A DNA stretch of 64,000 nucleotides, taken from contig CAMPQE020000051.1 in assembly GCA_946902985.2 (NCBI GenBank), positions 2,170,001-2,234,000 on the forward strand, written 5' to 3'. Origin of the DNA: Meconema thalassinum. Lineage: Eukaryota > Arthropoda > Insecta > Orthoptera > Tettigoniidae. Below are positions 47,149-59,160 of the stretch, piece after piece (within the stretch, counting starts at the first letter, position 1; each line of letters opens with the position of its first letter). A program made the position numbers and the translations under genes. The notes beneath the pieces are model-generated. The model saw only the letters and a list, made by a program, of their open reading frames with translations. It did no database searches and had not been told where the DNA came from.

Positions 47149-48330
47149 TTTGTGTATCATATTAATTGGGCATGATAATTTAAAATATATTACTATGAAA
47201 CAAATTGAAATGTGTACAAATGTGAGCAAGACTTAAGACATCATGAAATGAGTGCCGACTTTATAACTCTGTATTAGTCGTTATGGAAGGGGCTGTCCGT
47301 GGCTCGCCACCATAAACTACGGAGGGGGAAGAAACATTATAGGTTGGCTATATTTCTTTGCCATTTACTGTTAATGGAAGTGGATTTGAGAATGTCAATA
47401 TAACATAGTCCAGTTAGGATACTTTTTGATATTTGTGATAGGCTAAAGTAGTGATTTGGAGGCGTCTTATTCAGTAGAAACATCGTATCACGAATAGTTA
47501 GAAGTAAGGAATGGTACCCTTTAGATTGTAGGATGCTATTTATTTCTGGTCACCTGTTCATTAGATGAAGTGTAGGATGAAACATAACCATGTATATTGA
47601 GTTTGAAATCACGGATAGACGTCAGGATGAAGTGTGAATATAAGATATCATGACCAGTGATAGAATATGATTAATGATGTTCAGACACCCAGGTCATTCA
47701 CCCCAAGCAAGCCTTTGAATATACATGCAGGCGATGATCAGCGATATTGATCACGTGTTGTTATTTGAGGTGGAATATTAGCGATTCAAAAGGTAAGGTT
47801 TATAATGTGTGAGTAATACGCATGCAATATGTGTGCTTTATGAATAATGTGACATTTTAAGTTAAGCCATGTGATAAGTGTATATCGACGAGTGGTGACA
47901 GTTGGAGCCACTTATCGCCCAAAATTTGTGATAATCATCGAGGCATAATGATGATCTTCGAGGCAGGTAGACCTATAATATGTGAATATTCGACATTGGC
48001 CACTGAGAGACTCTATCTGCAAAGCCATGGGAGCCAAATTGTTTATGGTGAGGTTCGAGTGAGTTGGGTTTTCACTTAGATAAACAAATTATATGCATAA
48101 CCACATACAATGGCATTTTGATTGTTTAAAGGAAATACATGTGATCTTGGAGCCTCAGCGAGAAATGAATCACATTTATCATCCTGAAGTGAACGGATGT
48201 GTTGGTGATAGATATTGAGTTTGATATTTGAGGCTTACTGAAGCGTTAGTAAGTCCAATATTTGAGTGGTCGTTAACATTGGATCGGCTGACTGTTAGCT
48301 AGGGAAGTTTTTTCCTCTTTGTGTTTGCAG
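47149..48330. other. unassigned stretch
   Basis: This is unique-looking AT-rich DNA without a supported gene, RNA or repeat. Confidence 0.35.
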
Positions 48331-49189
48331 TTCAGATAAGATTTGTGGACTTGCAGTTTTGATATTGATTGTTCAGTATAGTTCACTTGAAGGGTACGTT
48401 ACTTGAAAACGAATTTAGAATTGGTGAATTCATTTGTTTCCAGGTAGACTTTTCTGTTTTATGTCTTATATTGGACGGGAACGTTATATAAAAACCCATT
48501 TATAGATTATGGGATCCTGGTTCATCGGTCTATCCACACATGCAGATCAACCATTGAAGAGTGAAGGGTCACAGGTTCGAGTCGAGGCTCGTGTAAATAA
48601 TCAGAATACTCGAGTAGTTCGGGTAAGATTTTTCAATAGTTTGATTTTGTGCCATGCCTTTCCATAAAGGTTTGTGGACGTTTGGATTTGATGAGCGTTT
48701 GATATAATCGGTGATACAAGCAATACGTTCGTTAGATAAGATTTTGATTGATCTGATATTCAGATTTTGTTTGTTCTTGCAGTATTTGTACTAATACTAA
48801 GTGTATAAGGTGGTTTACAGTCATAACTTGATATTTGAGATTAATGCACGGTAAATGATATGATGTGCTTATAATTCTCCCTCTTATAAATAAATAACAG
48901 TTGTCACCGATCATTGCTCATGTATTGTAGTAGTGTGGACAGGATCTGAAGGAATATTTATCACATTTCCTCTCCGGTATCATTTCATGTACAATTTCCG
49001 GAAAGCAATTTCATGTGTCATAGTTATTATTATTATCTTTATTATGAGCCAGCAGCAGGCAATCTTATACACGACTTGTACCTTCTGTACCGAACCCAGT
49101 CACATAACAGAACGCTTCCATCTGTCATCAGTACGGTCTGAATACATAATTTGTTATTCCCTTAATTGCGATGGTGAGAGGAAGATGGC
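48331..49189 (+). repeat. dispersed ~1-kb repeat, copy 2
   Basis: This aligns with 16,444-17,464 in the same orientation at both ends. At 48,511-48,618 it holds a ~108-bp segment with a B-box-like 'caggttcgagtcgagg' that copy 1 lacks. Copy 1 has an unrelated ~246-bp segment at the same point. No protein motif is visible. Confidence 0.75.
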
Positions 49190-49220
49190 GATCAGGTGGT
49201 GCAACAAGTAGTAACCCAAA

Positions 49221-49377
49221 AGGTACTTACCTCTTTCAAATCTCCATCACTCGCTAATGAAGGACTTTCTATTTCCTCCCTTCGTGGAACAAGCTCTGAT
49301 ATCAAACTTTCTTCTATCTTGATATCCTCAGTCAGATCAGTATCATCCTGCTGAGAAATTACTTGTTTTACAAACAC
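49221..49377 (-). other. possible short acidic exon with splice donor
   Basis: On the minus strand an open frame rich in Glu/Asp/Ile (TEDIKIEESLISELVPRR, then SPSLASDGDLKE) runs straight into GTAAGT at 49,220-49,215. That is a consensus 5' splice site. Acidic 'IKIEE' stretches are common in linker exons of insect zinc-finger genes, but no acceptor site or neighbouring exon was found. This may be chance. Confidence 0.25.
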
Positions 49378-49424
49378 GTTCCATTACATAGGTGGAAATA
49401 AATCATACACTGTGTTCCATCGTT

Positions 49425-49930
49425 TTGAATACCATCCAAACACAATATGACATACAAGACCTAGATAAGAAATATGAGACTTCACTGATTGCGAGACGAC
49501 TTTCTGAGGGAACAGATGAGCTGTCAACAATACGACAACCCAGTCGAGATCATGTTTATTCTTGTACATATTATTTTGTCGTATTGCCCCCGTAAAATGA
49601 ATTATAAGGGATGAAAATGGGAATAATACATTTTTTTCGAAGCCCATGATAAAATATAACCAAGGAATATGATGGCTGGAACTTAGCAGAAACCAGTCGT
49701 GAGGCGACGTCGAGCTAGGAGGGAAATTCCTTCACGTGATAGTATTGCGCAATGGAAGTTTCGAGAAGCTTGGAATCGTTTAGAATACCATCCAAACACA
49801 ATATGACATTCAAGACCTAGATAAGAAATTTGACACTTTACTCATTGCGAGACGACTTTCTGAAGGAACAGCTGATGAGCTGTCAAGAGTACGTCAACCC
49901 AATCGAGATCATGTTTTTGCTTGTTTATAA
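49425..49930 (+). repeat. direct duplication of a ~150-bp segment
   Basis: The segment at 49,427-49,575 recurs at 49,785-49,930, starting 'gaataccatccaaacacaat' and ending 'gatcatgttt'. In the plus frame both translate as 'NTIQTQYDIQDLDKK', then 'IARRLSEGT', a stretch shared through most differences. The sequence between and after them has no recognised function. Confidence 0.8.
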
Positions 49931-50289
49931 TTTTCTTGTATGTAATTTGCTTCTTGTACAGCTTAGGAATGAGATTCAGATGCGACATTTTGTAGGATAC
50001 TTTGTACAGGATTTGGCTAGCTTGATTTATTTTTATGAATTTAAATGGTGAATGTGGTTCCATCGCAACTTTTATTCTGGTTTGTTTGTTGGATGTTACT
50101 GATCGTTGTGGAACGACAGGAGATTAGGCATCTACTGCCGAAGGTAGGAGCAACGTAACTAGATCTGATGAATAATTGACATTTTTAATTGCGTTGGAAC
50201 TATCTACCCATCTGATCTTTATCATTCTCCTGTAACACCACATTTCAAACACTTCAATCTCTTTCCCGCTAGTAGGATATAAAGGCCGA

Positions 50290-50420
50290 AGCAGGGGCAG
50301 GGGCTAATGGGCAAGATGGCCGCCGCGCGCAATTGCCCTATGTTATTCTTATGGAGGGGTCAGTCATAGCTGGGCCAGGGGCTAATGGGCAATATGGCTG
50401 CCACGCGCTACCACACTCTT
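50290..50420 (+). repeat. two-copy direct repeat, ~78 bp offset
   Basis: 'ggggctaatgggcaagatgg' (about 50,301) recurs as 'ggggctaatgggcaatatgg' (about 50,379), each followed by a CGCGC motif. The 'atggc.gcc' core recalls that of the 146-bp arrays, but periodicity is absent. Confidence 0.6.
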
Positions 50421-50562
50421 TAATGTCGGGCTTTTCAAATCATTATTTATTTGTTTTTAATTTATACATTTTTATGTATTTAATATTTAATTTATTATTT
50501 TTTAGCACAGGGCTAGTACACAAAATGGTCACTGCACACAACCACTTACACATATAACATGC

Positions 50563-51247
50563 TAACCTAACCTTACCTAACCTCACCTAACCTAACTTCA
50601 CCTAACCTAACTTCACATAACCTAACCTAACCTAACTTTACCTAATCTAATCTAACTTAAAAGTGAGAGCAAAAAGTGTGAGCAAAAAAGTGAGAGCAAA
50701 TGTGAGAGCACAAATAATAAACTTAGTTATAACCTAACCACACCTAACCTAACCTAACTTCACCCAACCTAACCTAACCTAACATAACCTAACGTCAAAG
50801 TGGGGGCACATATGGGAGCGAAAAGTAAGAGCAAAAGAGTGGGAGCAAAAAGTGGGAGCAAAAAAGTGGGAGCAAAAAAGTGGGAGCAAAAAAGTGAGAG
50901 CAAAAAAATTGAGAGCAAAAAGTAAGAGCAAAATAGTGGGAACAAAAAGTGGGGGCAAAAAATTGGGGGCGCAAAAAGTGGGAGCAAAAAAGTGGGAGCA
51001 TAAAGTGGGAGCAAAAAAGTGGGAGCAAAAAAGTGAGAGCAAAAAAAGTGGGAGCAAAAAGTGGGAGCAAAATGTGGGAGCAAAAAAGTGGGAGCAAAAA
51101 AGAGTGGGAGCAAAAAGTGGGAGCAAATAAGTGGGAGCAAAGAAGTGGGAGCAAAAATGTGAGAGCAAAAAAGTAAGAGCAAATGGGGGAGCACAAATAA
51201 TAAACTTAGTTATAACCTAACCTAACCGAACCTAACCTAACCCACAG
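50563..51247 (-). repeat. degenerate telomere-like CCTAA (TTAGG) blocks
   Basis: CCTAA-rich blocks lie at about 50,563-50,660, 50,731-50,795 and 51,215-51,247, with a poorer one at 51,430-51,475. On the minus strand they read TTAGG, the common arthropod telomere repeat. They are interspersed with CTTCA/CTTTA variants. A 30+ bp segment ('gagcacaaataataaactta' and onward) precedes a block at 50,705 and again at 51,189, 484 bp apart. These are interstitial relics, since non-telomeric DNA lies on both sides. Confidence 0.75.
50662..51195. repeat. GTGGGAGCAAAA minisatellite (13-15 bp units)
   Basis: About 35 units of 'gtgggagcaaaaa' or 'gtgagagcaaaaaa' with variable A-runs lie between the telomere-like blocks. 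They generate long stop-free frames on the minus strand in all three phases (50,769-51,196), rich in Leu, Phe, Cys and Ser. These are repeat artefacts. Confidence 0.93.
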
Positions 51248-51249
51248 AA

Positions 51250-52030
51250 ACCTCATTTAAAGATTTTAGATTTTACGTTTTAACATTATACATTTTAACA
51301 TTTTAGATTTTGATTTTTTCATTTTACATTTTTTAGATTTTACATTTTTGATTTTTGGTATTTTAGTTTTTTTTTAGATTTTACATTTAAGTTTTTTGAT
51401 TTCAGATTTTACATTTTCCGAAAAGAGTAACCTTACCAAACCTAACTTTACCAAATCTAACTTAAGCTAATCCAAACACACAAAGTATATAAGGGCACAT
51501 GCAACTATCCTTATGCTAGTCTTATAGGCTACTGTACAACATGATCACTACCCCAACCGGGTATTTTTTTCATTTTGATGTTTACACATTTGTCAATTTT
51601 CCAATTTCCCATTTTCAGTATTTTTTAATGTCAGTTTTAAGTTTTTCAATTTCATAATATGGAAACATGGAATTTGCATTTTGTTGTTTACACATTTGTC
51701 AATTTTCCAATTTCTCATTTTCAGTATTTTCAAAATGTCAGTTTTTAGTTTTTTAATTTCATAATATGGAAACATGGATTTTTGCTTTTTGTTGTTTACA
51801 CATTTATCAATTTCAAAATATTCCATTTACAGTTTTTAAAATGTCAGTTTAAAGTTTTTCAATTTCATGATATAGAAACATGGATTTTCCAATTTGTTGT
51901 TTAGACATTTGTCAATTTACCAAATTCCCATTTACAGTTTTTAAAATTTCAGTTTAATGGTTTTTCTATTTTATCATTATGGAAACATGGATTTTCTAAT
52001 TTGTGTTTTACATGTTTGCATTTTGCATTA
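51250..52030. repeat. AT-rich region with ~107-bp tandem repeat
   Basis: From about 51,577 the segment 'tgtttacacatttgtcaatt' recurs near 51,684, 51,792 and 51,896. Each unit also holds 'aatttcataatatggaaaca'. The period is ~104-108 bp, with about four copies. The preceding 51,250-51,420 is a run of 'acattttagatttt'-like low-complexity units. It lies between the telomere-like blocks and the 3' end of the left polymerase gene. Confidence 0.82.
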
Positions 52031-52287
52031 GGAGTGGGGAGAGGCGGGTAGAAATTAGAAATGTACAAGCAGTGGCCATAAAATATTTTTATTTTAAATA
52101 CATGTACACTATTTACACATAATACATTTTTATATATCTTCTTTTTTATTTTGTTTTCTATTTTATTTATTTTTGATTATGAATACTATTTTTATTTTTG
52201 TAGTGCTATTGTTTTTTCCTAAATTGTTTTTGTTTTATGTATTTGCTAGTTGCAGGCAGAAGATTTTGATATTCATAACTTAACTCT

Positions 52288-55200
52288 TTAAGCATGGTCA
52301 ATGATTGAGTAATGACCATAGGCATGTGTACCTATACCATCAGCATCAATCACTCTTTTATCATCACCAGGACACAAAGCAATTTTGTTTAGTCTTATAG
52401 ATGATATGTCATGTTGTTTAGAAGCGATAATGTTCATGGGTATTCTTTTTACATTGTTTTTCATGACACAATCCTTATAATCTTGAAAGCTTATACAATT
52501 TTTGACAACACCTCTGTTAATACCTTTAATCTTTTTGATTTCTTTACCATTTATGTCTAAAGCGTACATTTTAGCTCTAAGTCCAACAAATTTTTTTATA
52601 ATTTGTCCACAAGCCTCGTCTTTAAATTTCCCCAACGTTTTCTTGTTTGATGTAGAGTAACATATGTGATTAGTAGGATGATCTGATGTGTCCAGGTGTT
52701 CTAGGAAATCCAACTTGTCTTGATATACATCTTGGGTGTTAACCAAATAAATGAACGAGTCGGTATCCATATACATGAGTTTAAGATTGTTCATTCCATA
52801 ATAGGGTAGCAGTAGCAGGACATCATAGTGGTGGGAATACATGAGAGTTTTTGAAATATCCAGTATACACATTCCAATATATATAGGCTTATTGAATACA
52901 ATCTTACGTTTAGCCATGTGGAAAGCAGCTAGGTTAGGACCATAAATAGTTCTGTCAATAAATGTTGGCTTTGCTATTAGCTTTTCTGCCTTTTTGCTGT
53001 CAGTCACAAGACGTATGTCTATTCTTTTACGGATATTTTCCATTGTTTTTCCAAAAATGGCATTGTTGAATAATTTGTACAGATTTTTCTCAAAATCATT
53101 TTTGGCTTGTTTTCGAAGGTTGTTATTAAAATCAACGTATGCCTTTAACCAAGGTCTTTGCTTAAACTTTAACACACGATGAATTTTTATCAATTTTATT
53201 CCATCATCTAAAGCCTGTTTTAATGCCATGTAGTGAACAACATATCGCCTTCGATTTCCAAGATGAGGAATTAGTTTTTCCAGAGACGAAGCCTTAGGTT
53301 GTGTACACACTGGTAGGAAAGGTAAATCGTTGTGTAGATCATGAAGGTCAAATTGGTAATCAACATCAACGTCTAGAATGTATCCCACAGGATCGTCTTC
53401 CTTTAGTTTTTCTACATCAACGGTATCTGGAGAAACCCACTGAAATCCACCATAAGGAAGGGAGTGGCACATAGCCCACCCGTATTGGTTGTTGGCATCA
53501 TCATAGGTAATAAACTGCGATGGTTTCTCAGAATCATAGGTTTCCATGTATTTTTTGTTAGCTTCAGCATACCGATGAGACACCTGGCATATGCCTCCGC
53601 GTATTCCAGACTCGATTAGAAGAATCTGATCGTAATCCTGTATCAATTCCAGTTCAATTCCTGTGTAAAGGAGCATTGCCTCGAAACTTAAACCAGGCGA
53701 AGTAAAAAAGTGTGCAGCATCCAATCGGTGTATTTCTAGAGTTTTGTTTCTGAACGTTTCAAAGCTGTCTGCAAGAAGGAGTACATCTGAAGTTAGGTAG
53801 AGGTCACTATATTCCCCTAGAGTTTTAATGTTGAATTGATTCCAGACATTTTTGGCATGTTCATAGTCTTCTTGACTAACATTTTCTTGACCTAATTTGT
53901 TAAAGAATGCCTCTTTCGGAGGTAAACACGTTTCACTTAACTTTTCCCATGAGTCAATGTAGTCATAACAAAATACCCCTTTACGAGTAATGAGCATTGC
54001 ATTTTCTTTTCCAAAGTACTTGTCTGTTTCAGGGTATGATGTTAAGTTGGAAACCTAAGTTTTCCAAACTATTTGGCATTAACCGAAACGTGTCCACAAA
54101 TCTAAGCTAAACATTTCCTACATATTTGGTAAAGGAAATGTACTTTTCTTTTGAGTTAGCGATAACATCCACTCTCTCAGTAGTACATCCTAATTGCTTT
54201 ACAATGAAATTTGCATCGTAGCCACTCATATTATGTAGAAACACAGGAACGGGGTTACGTGTTTTACACCTCAAATTACAGTTATTGTGAGCACTTCCAC
54301 GGTATTCCCCTCTAATATGGCAATGGTCTCGAACTTTCCAGTCCTCTTTGGTAAATGGTTTTTGACACAAATAACAGGCTTCAGAACATTGAAACTCTGC
54401 TTCTTGATCCTGAGTTAAGGCCTTTGGAATATTTAAGCTATAAGGGCGATCGATTTCATTAGCTATTGAGATCAAACAGTCCATACACTTTTCTGCAGCA
54501 TCAGGTCCACGATAAATAACAGGTTGGCTTGGAAGGTTTGTCTTTATGTGTTCCACGGCCGGTGAGGGTTTAACGTATATACCAAAGCTCATAGGAATAT
54601 GACTCTGGTATGGCACTGTATAACTTGCCTCAGGATTAGGTAGACATGTTTGATAGGGTAACAGTATACTTTCAAAATCTGCATAGATAACGTAAGGTAT
54701 TCTCAGCATTTTTTCAACATTTAAGAATTTGACAATGGGATTTTTACTAGGCATTTCAACCCTAACAATGTCATGCTGGACACACAAAGCTCTATGTTCT
54801 TTTAATTTTTCCATTCCTTGTTGACCATATCGATTATCAAAGTGAGTAAAACACCGTTTACACGTATATATCTTATGTCCATGGTGAGTAATCTGATGTC
54901 CTACTAGTTTATCAAAATCTTTGATAAAGACGTAGTGGTTCTGGCCGGATGATGAACTTAGCAGAAGAATGTCGCGATGGTCTTGCAGCTCTTGATCCTC
55001 AACCTTTAGAGGGAACAATTTGTTGTCTTGTTCCAATCCAAATACATTAATGGATATATCGTTGGCTTTTTCAAATTTGGGAATGTCAACTACCGATGTA
55101 GGAAATTATATTACTGAAAAATCATACTTGTTTTCCAGATCCTTGTATTTACTAACGCGTTTAGCATCAGATTTAACCAGTTTTGCTAAAATGGCATACA

Positions 55201-55948
55201 TAAAACACCTCTCGTCCTTAAAGTTTTGAGGATTAATGCAGGCTTTTCTTGCTTGTATAGCTGCTGGTAATGGAATATATGTGCTGCCACGCAAGGGATT
55301 GTACTTATTTTATTTTCAATCGTACTCCTTCCACTGCTAACAAAGCCCAATTACTGCCTTTTAGCTCAGATTCTTCCATTTCCGTAGTTAACTTTGTAAA
55401 TTGTGTTTCCAAGAAACTACTTAAGTCTGTTTCCAAAAATAGGGCCTGATTTCGTGTTTTAAAAGCACGATCTGTAATTTCATTGGTAGATGTATGAATG
55501 AATCTACATTCAGCCACAAGATTAACTTTTATCGACTTGTGCATTGCTAGTTCTTTCTGCATAGCTTGTATTATTTGCAGTTTGGACTCTTTAAGGTATG
55601 AATTTAAATCCTTGCACGTATCGCAACGAATGAAATAGGATTTAAGACGTCCTTCAAATATGTCTCATATTCAATAAGTCCATTTTTGTCAGGGACCAAT
55701 GATAGTAGGAAATGTTTTGTAGGCTCTGCTTTTTGTCTTTTAGCTGCCGACACAACATTACAATATTCTTCATGTCGACGTCCATTGTACACATTCTTGA
55801 ATGTACTACCACAGGTCCTGCATTCATGAAATTCACCACACGATTCTTCATGTCGCTTCCTATGATAGTCCCGAAGAAAAGTTTTTCCACACTCTTTACA
55901 CATATAGCTAGGAATGGGTTCTTCCATTATGAATGTTGATTTCTGCAA
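52288..55948 (-). pseudogene. Polinton-type DNA polymerase B, left copy, broken
   Basis: This is a protein-primed family B DNA polymerase of the Polinton/Maverick type. The N-terminal frame (55,948-55,604) has two C2HC finger-like motifs, CKECGKTFLRDYHRKRH..SC and CRTCGSTFKN.....H..YC. The next frames (55,562-55,305, 55,294-55,106, 55,036-54,107) hold a third such motif (CKRCFTHF). They also hold VIYADFES (exonuclease I, Asp-x-Glu), an HNH/EndoVII-like CYLCQKPF...VRDHCHI...HNNC site and HNMSGYDANF (Exo II). The last frame (53,997-52,288) is intact for 569 codons. It contains YLTSD (Exo III), YDDANNQYGWAM (motif A), NNAIFGKTMEN (motif B) and YMDTDSF (motif C). Lesions are frameshifts near 55,665, 55,310 and 54,060, and stops near 55,108 and 54,105. 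Confidence 0.92.
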
Positions 55949-55959
55949 ACAGCTGCTTA

Positions 55960-56570
55960 CTGCGTATCACAGGGCTAGAGGTTGGTCGGTGAGACGGTCT
56001 TTCACGATGTGAACACCATGAGAGGTAGTAGTCAACTGGTGATATTCTTGTTAAGGGTCCTCTAATATACCCCTAGTCTAGACCAACAGCTCTTTACAGC
56101 GTATGACAAGGCTGTAGACTGGACAGTGAGACGGTCTTTCACGATGTGAACACTGCAACAAGTGGAAGTCAACTGATTATATACTTGCTAAGGGTTCTCT
56201 AATATAAAATAGTCAAGACCAACAGCTACTTACTGTGTAGTACAAGGCTGTACAATAGTTGTTTTGACAATCTTTCACGATGTGGTCACTGTGAGTGGTG
56301 GAAGTCAACTGATGATATTCTTGCTAAGGGTCCTCTAATATACCCCTTGTTAAGGGTAACAGCTGCTCACTGCTTATGACAAAGCTAAAGACTGGTTGTT
56401 TCAACGGTCTTTCAAAATGTTAACACTGCGACAGGTAGTAGTCAACTGAAAATATTCTTATAGCCTGCTCAAGGTTATCAGGTACGTTCTGCATATCAAA
56501 AGGCTGTACATTCATGTGTTAGACAGTCTTTTTTGCTAAAGGCCCTTATATTCCCTACACAAGGCTATAC
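55960..56570 (-). repeat. ~137-bp tandem array upstream of left polymerase gene
   Basis: 'taagggtcctctaatata' and variants recur near 56,051, 56,188 and 56,324, spaced 137 and 136 bp. Each is followed by 'accaacagct' and 'caaggctgta', 'ggtctttcac' and 'gatgtgaacac'. About four to five units lie directly upstream of the start of the gene, where promoter or replication-related elements would be expected. Confidence 0.85.
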
Positions 56571-57190
56571 ATGTTAGTTCTAAACACTTAGTGGTTAATT
56601 GTATAATAAATTTAAATACACAGCATATACGAGCACGTTTTCACTCGGTAAAACTTTACCAAACAGTCAAATGCGACACGCAAAGTATGTTTCCGCTATC
56701 TAGCGGTGACTATGAGAACTACTTGAATGATTAGCATGCTACCTAGTGCTCCATTTCAACACTCGCTCACTGAACGACCAGCATACTATCTAGCGGTCGA
56801 TATCAATACTCACTCAACTACCAGCATGCTACATGGCTTTTTTGTCAGTTTTTTGTTGCCTTTTTCTGTTGGCTTTTGTATTAGCTCTTTCATATTTGCT
56901 CTTGTTTGTTGGGGCTGATTTGGTCTTGGAAAGTATGTCAGTCCTTTTTTATGGCTGCATAATGCTTACAGCCATGATTTTAAGCAGCAACAGCAACAAC
57001 AACAACACATAAAATTAAAAAAAAAAAAGTACTCTAAGGTTTATCAATGACTCTCAACTCTTACACTTAACTCTATCCCATGTCTAGTCAAAAAAAATAG
57101 TGTATTTTTCAAATTTTTCAAAAAATATTAGGAAAGTAGGCTATGTCATTAATCTAAAAATCCTAAAAAGACATATGTTAACTCCAACAC
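56571..57190. other. left arm, AT-rich spacer with CAG/CAA microsatellite
   Basis: The arm continues with short 'tagcggt'-type repeats (56,695-56,835) and an 'agcagcaacagcaacaacaa' tract at 56,982-57,007. The right-arm counterpart is a GTT/GCT tract at 59,262-59,296. The short Leu/Phe-rich open frames here (56,727-56,918 and 59,182-59,439) are conserved only as arm symmetry. Confidence 0.6.
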
Positions 57191-58172
57191 CTACCTCTAT
57201 ACCACTCTCAGTCCACAAATAGTGTATTTTTCAAATTTTCCAAAACATATTTCCAAAATGGGATATATTTCCAAAATTAAAAAGTTTACAAAAATGTTTG
57301 TTTGACATAAATGAATGGTCTTTGCCCCCTCTAACGCCGTACCAAGTCCCAGGTCTCTAGGACAACAAAAATAATAAATTTGAAAATGGGCTTATATTTC
57401 CGAAATTATAAAGTTTACAAAAAGTTTGTTTGACATAACTGAATGGCCTTTACCCCCTCTAACGCCGTACCAAGTCCCAGGTCTCTTGGACAACAAAAAT
57501 AAAAATTTTCAAAATGGGCTTATATTTCCAAAATTAGGAACTTTACAAAAACGTTTGTCTAACGTAAATCAATGGTCTTTACCCCCTCTATCCCCATACC
57601 AAGTCTCAGGTCTCTAGGTCAACAAAAATAAAATTTTGAAAATGGGCTATATTTCCAAAATTAGGAATTCTACACAAAGTTTGTCTAACATAAATCAATG
57701 GTCTTTACCCCCTCTATTCCCGTACCAAGTCTCAGGTCACTAGGTCAACAAAAATAAAATTTTGAAAAAAGGGTCACTATTTTGGAAACTAGGAATTCTA
57801 CAAAAAAGTTTGTTTTACATAAATGAAAGGTCTCTATCCCCTCTACCAGTAAACCAAGTTACAGCTCTGTACGACAAAAAATTGAAAAAGTTCAACTGGG
57901 AAAGTAGGCGATTTTTCATAAAACAAAACATTCTAAAAAGTGTTCTATGGGCTTAAAAGAATGGCCTCTATGTCCTTTATTTTTTATAATAAAACTTTTT
58001 TATTTTTTACATTTTTTTAGGTTCAATTTTGAAATTTTTATATTTTGGAAACTAAAGAGTTTACAAAAAAATTTATTTGACATAAATGACTGGCCATGAC
58101 CCCATCTACCACCAAAATGAATTTCAAGTCGCTAGGACAAAAAATAACAGTAGTGGTGTAGTGGTGCTTCTG
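57191..58172 (-). repeat. ~128-bp tandem array, left inner arm
   Basis: Six to eight diverged units contain, on the minus strand, 'gagacctgggacttggtacg', then 'agagggggtaaagaccatt' and 'aattttggaaatata'. The units nearest the centre are the most divergent. This is the inverted counterpart of 58,221-59,160. Confidence 0.82.
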
Positions 58173-58220
58173 CCCTCCCTCCTCCTCCTCACCCTCTGAC
58201 GTCACATTTCGGGGCGGGGC
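58173..58220. promoter_or_regulatory. central spacer: polypyrimidine tract, CRE and GC box
   Basis: The 48-nt non-palindromic centre starts with a C/T tract (58,173-58,195; G-rich on the other strand). It holds the perfect palindrome TGACGTCA (58,197-58,204), the canonical CREB/ATF site, and ends with GGGGCGGGGC (58,211-58,220), a GC box. It is far more GC-rich than the arms. Being midway between two diverging genes it could serve as a bidirectional promoter or terminal origin; that is inference. Confidence 0.55.
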
Positions 58221-59160
58221 CAGAAGCACCACTACACCACTACTGTTATTTTTTGTCCTAGCAACTTGAAATTTATTTTGGTGGTAGATGGGGTCAGGGC
58301 CATTCATTTATGTCAAACAATTTTTTTTGTAAACGCTTTAGTTTCCAAAATATAAAAAATTCAAAATTGTACTTTTTTCAAAAAATGTAAAAAATAAAAA
58401 AGTTTTATTATAAAAAATAAAGGACATAGAGGCCATTCTTTTAAGCCCATAGAACATTTTATAGAATGTTTGGTTTTATGAAAAATGCTTACTTTCCCAG
58501 TTGAACTTTTTCATTTTGTGTCGTACAGACCTGTAACTTGGTCTACAAGTAGAGGGGATAGAGACCTTTCATTTATGTAAAACAAACTTTTTTGTAGAAT
58601 TCCTAGTTTCCAAAATAGTGACCATTATTTAAAATTTTTATTTTTGTTGACCTAGTGACCTGAGACTTGGTATGGGAATAGACGGGGTAAAGACCATTGA
58701 TTTACGTTAGACAAACTTTTTTGTAGAATTCCTAATTTTGGAAATATAGCCCATTTACAAAATTTTATTTTTGTTGACCTAGAGACCTGAGACTTGGTAT
58801 AGGGATAGAGGGGGTAAAGACCATTGATTTACGTCAGACAAACATTTTTGTAAAATTCCTAATTTTGGAAATATAAGCCCATTTTGAAAATTTATATTTT
58901 TGTTGTCCTAGAGACCTGGGACTTGGTACGGCGTTAGAGGGGGTATAGGCCATTCATTTATGTCAAACAAACTTTTTTGTAAACTTTTTAATTTTGGAAA
59001 TATAACCCATTCCGGAAATATGTTTTGGAAAATTTGAAAAAAATACACTATTTTTGCACTAAGAGTGGTATAGTGGTAGGTGATGGAGTTAACATATGTC
59101 TTTTTAGGATTTTTAGATTAATGACATAGCCTACTTTCCAAATATTTATTGAAAAATTTT
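58221..59160 (+). repeat. ~128-bp tandem array, right inner arm
   Basis: The 'acttggta' core falls at 58,536, 58,665, 58,792 and 58,921 (spacings 129, 127, 129). A more decayed 'caacttgaaa' is at 58,264. The order of variants mirrors the left inner arm. Confidence 0.85.

Noticed and set aside
48511..48618. Possible tRNA in the copy 2 insert of the 1-kb repeat
   Set aside because: A B-box-like sequence is present but the stems do not pair. Kept only as a remark on the insert.
50769..51196. Three overlapping minus-strand frames rich in Leu, Phe, Cys and Ser
   Set aside because: All three phases are open because the GTGGGAGCAAAA repeat lacks stop codons. No start context or domain is present.
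50563..51247. A true chromosome end
   Set aside because: The CCTAA blocks are degenerate and have non-telomeric DNA with transposon genes on both sides.
56727..56918. Small membrane-protein-like frames in both palindrome arms (also 59,182-59,439)
   Set aside because: The Leu/Phe-rich frames are conserved only because the arms are copies. Their starts and ends differ between the arms.
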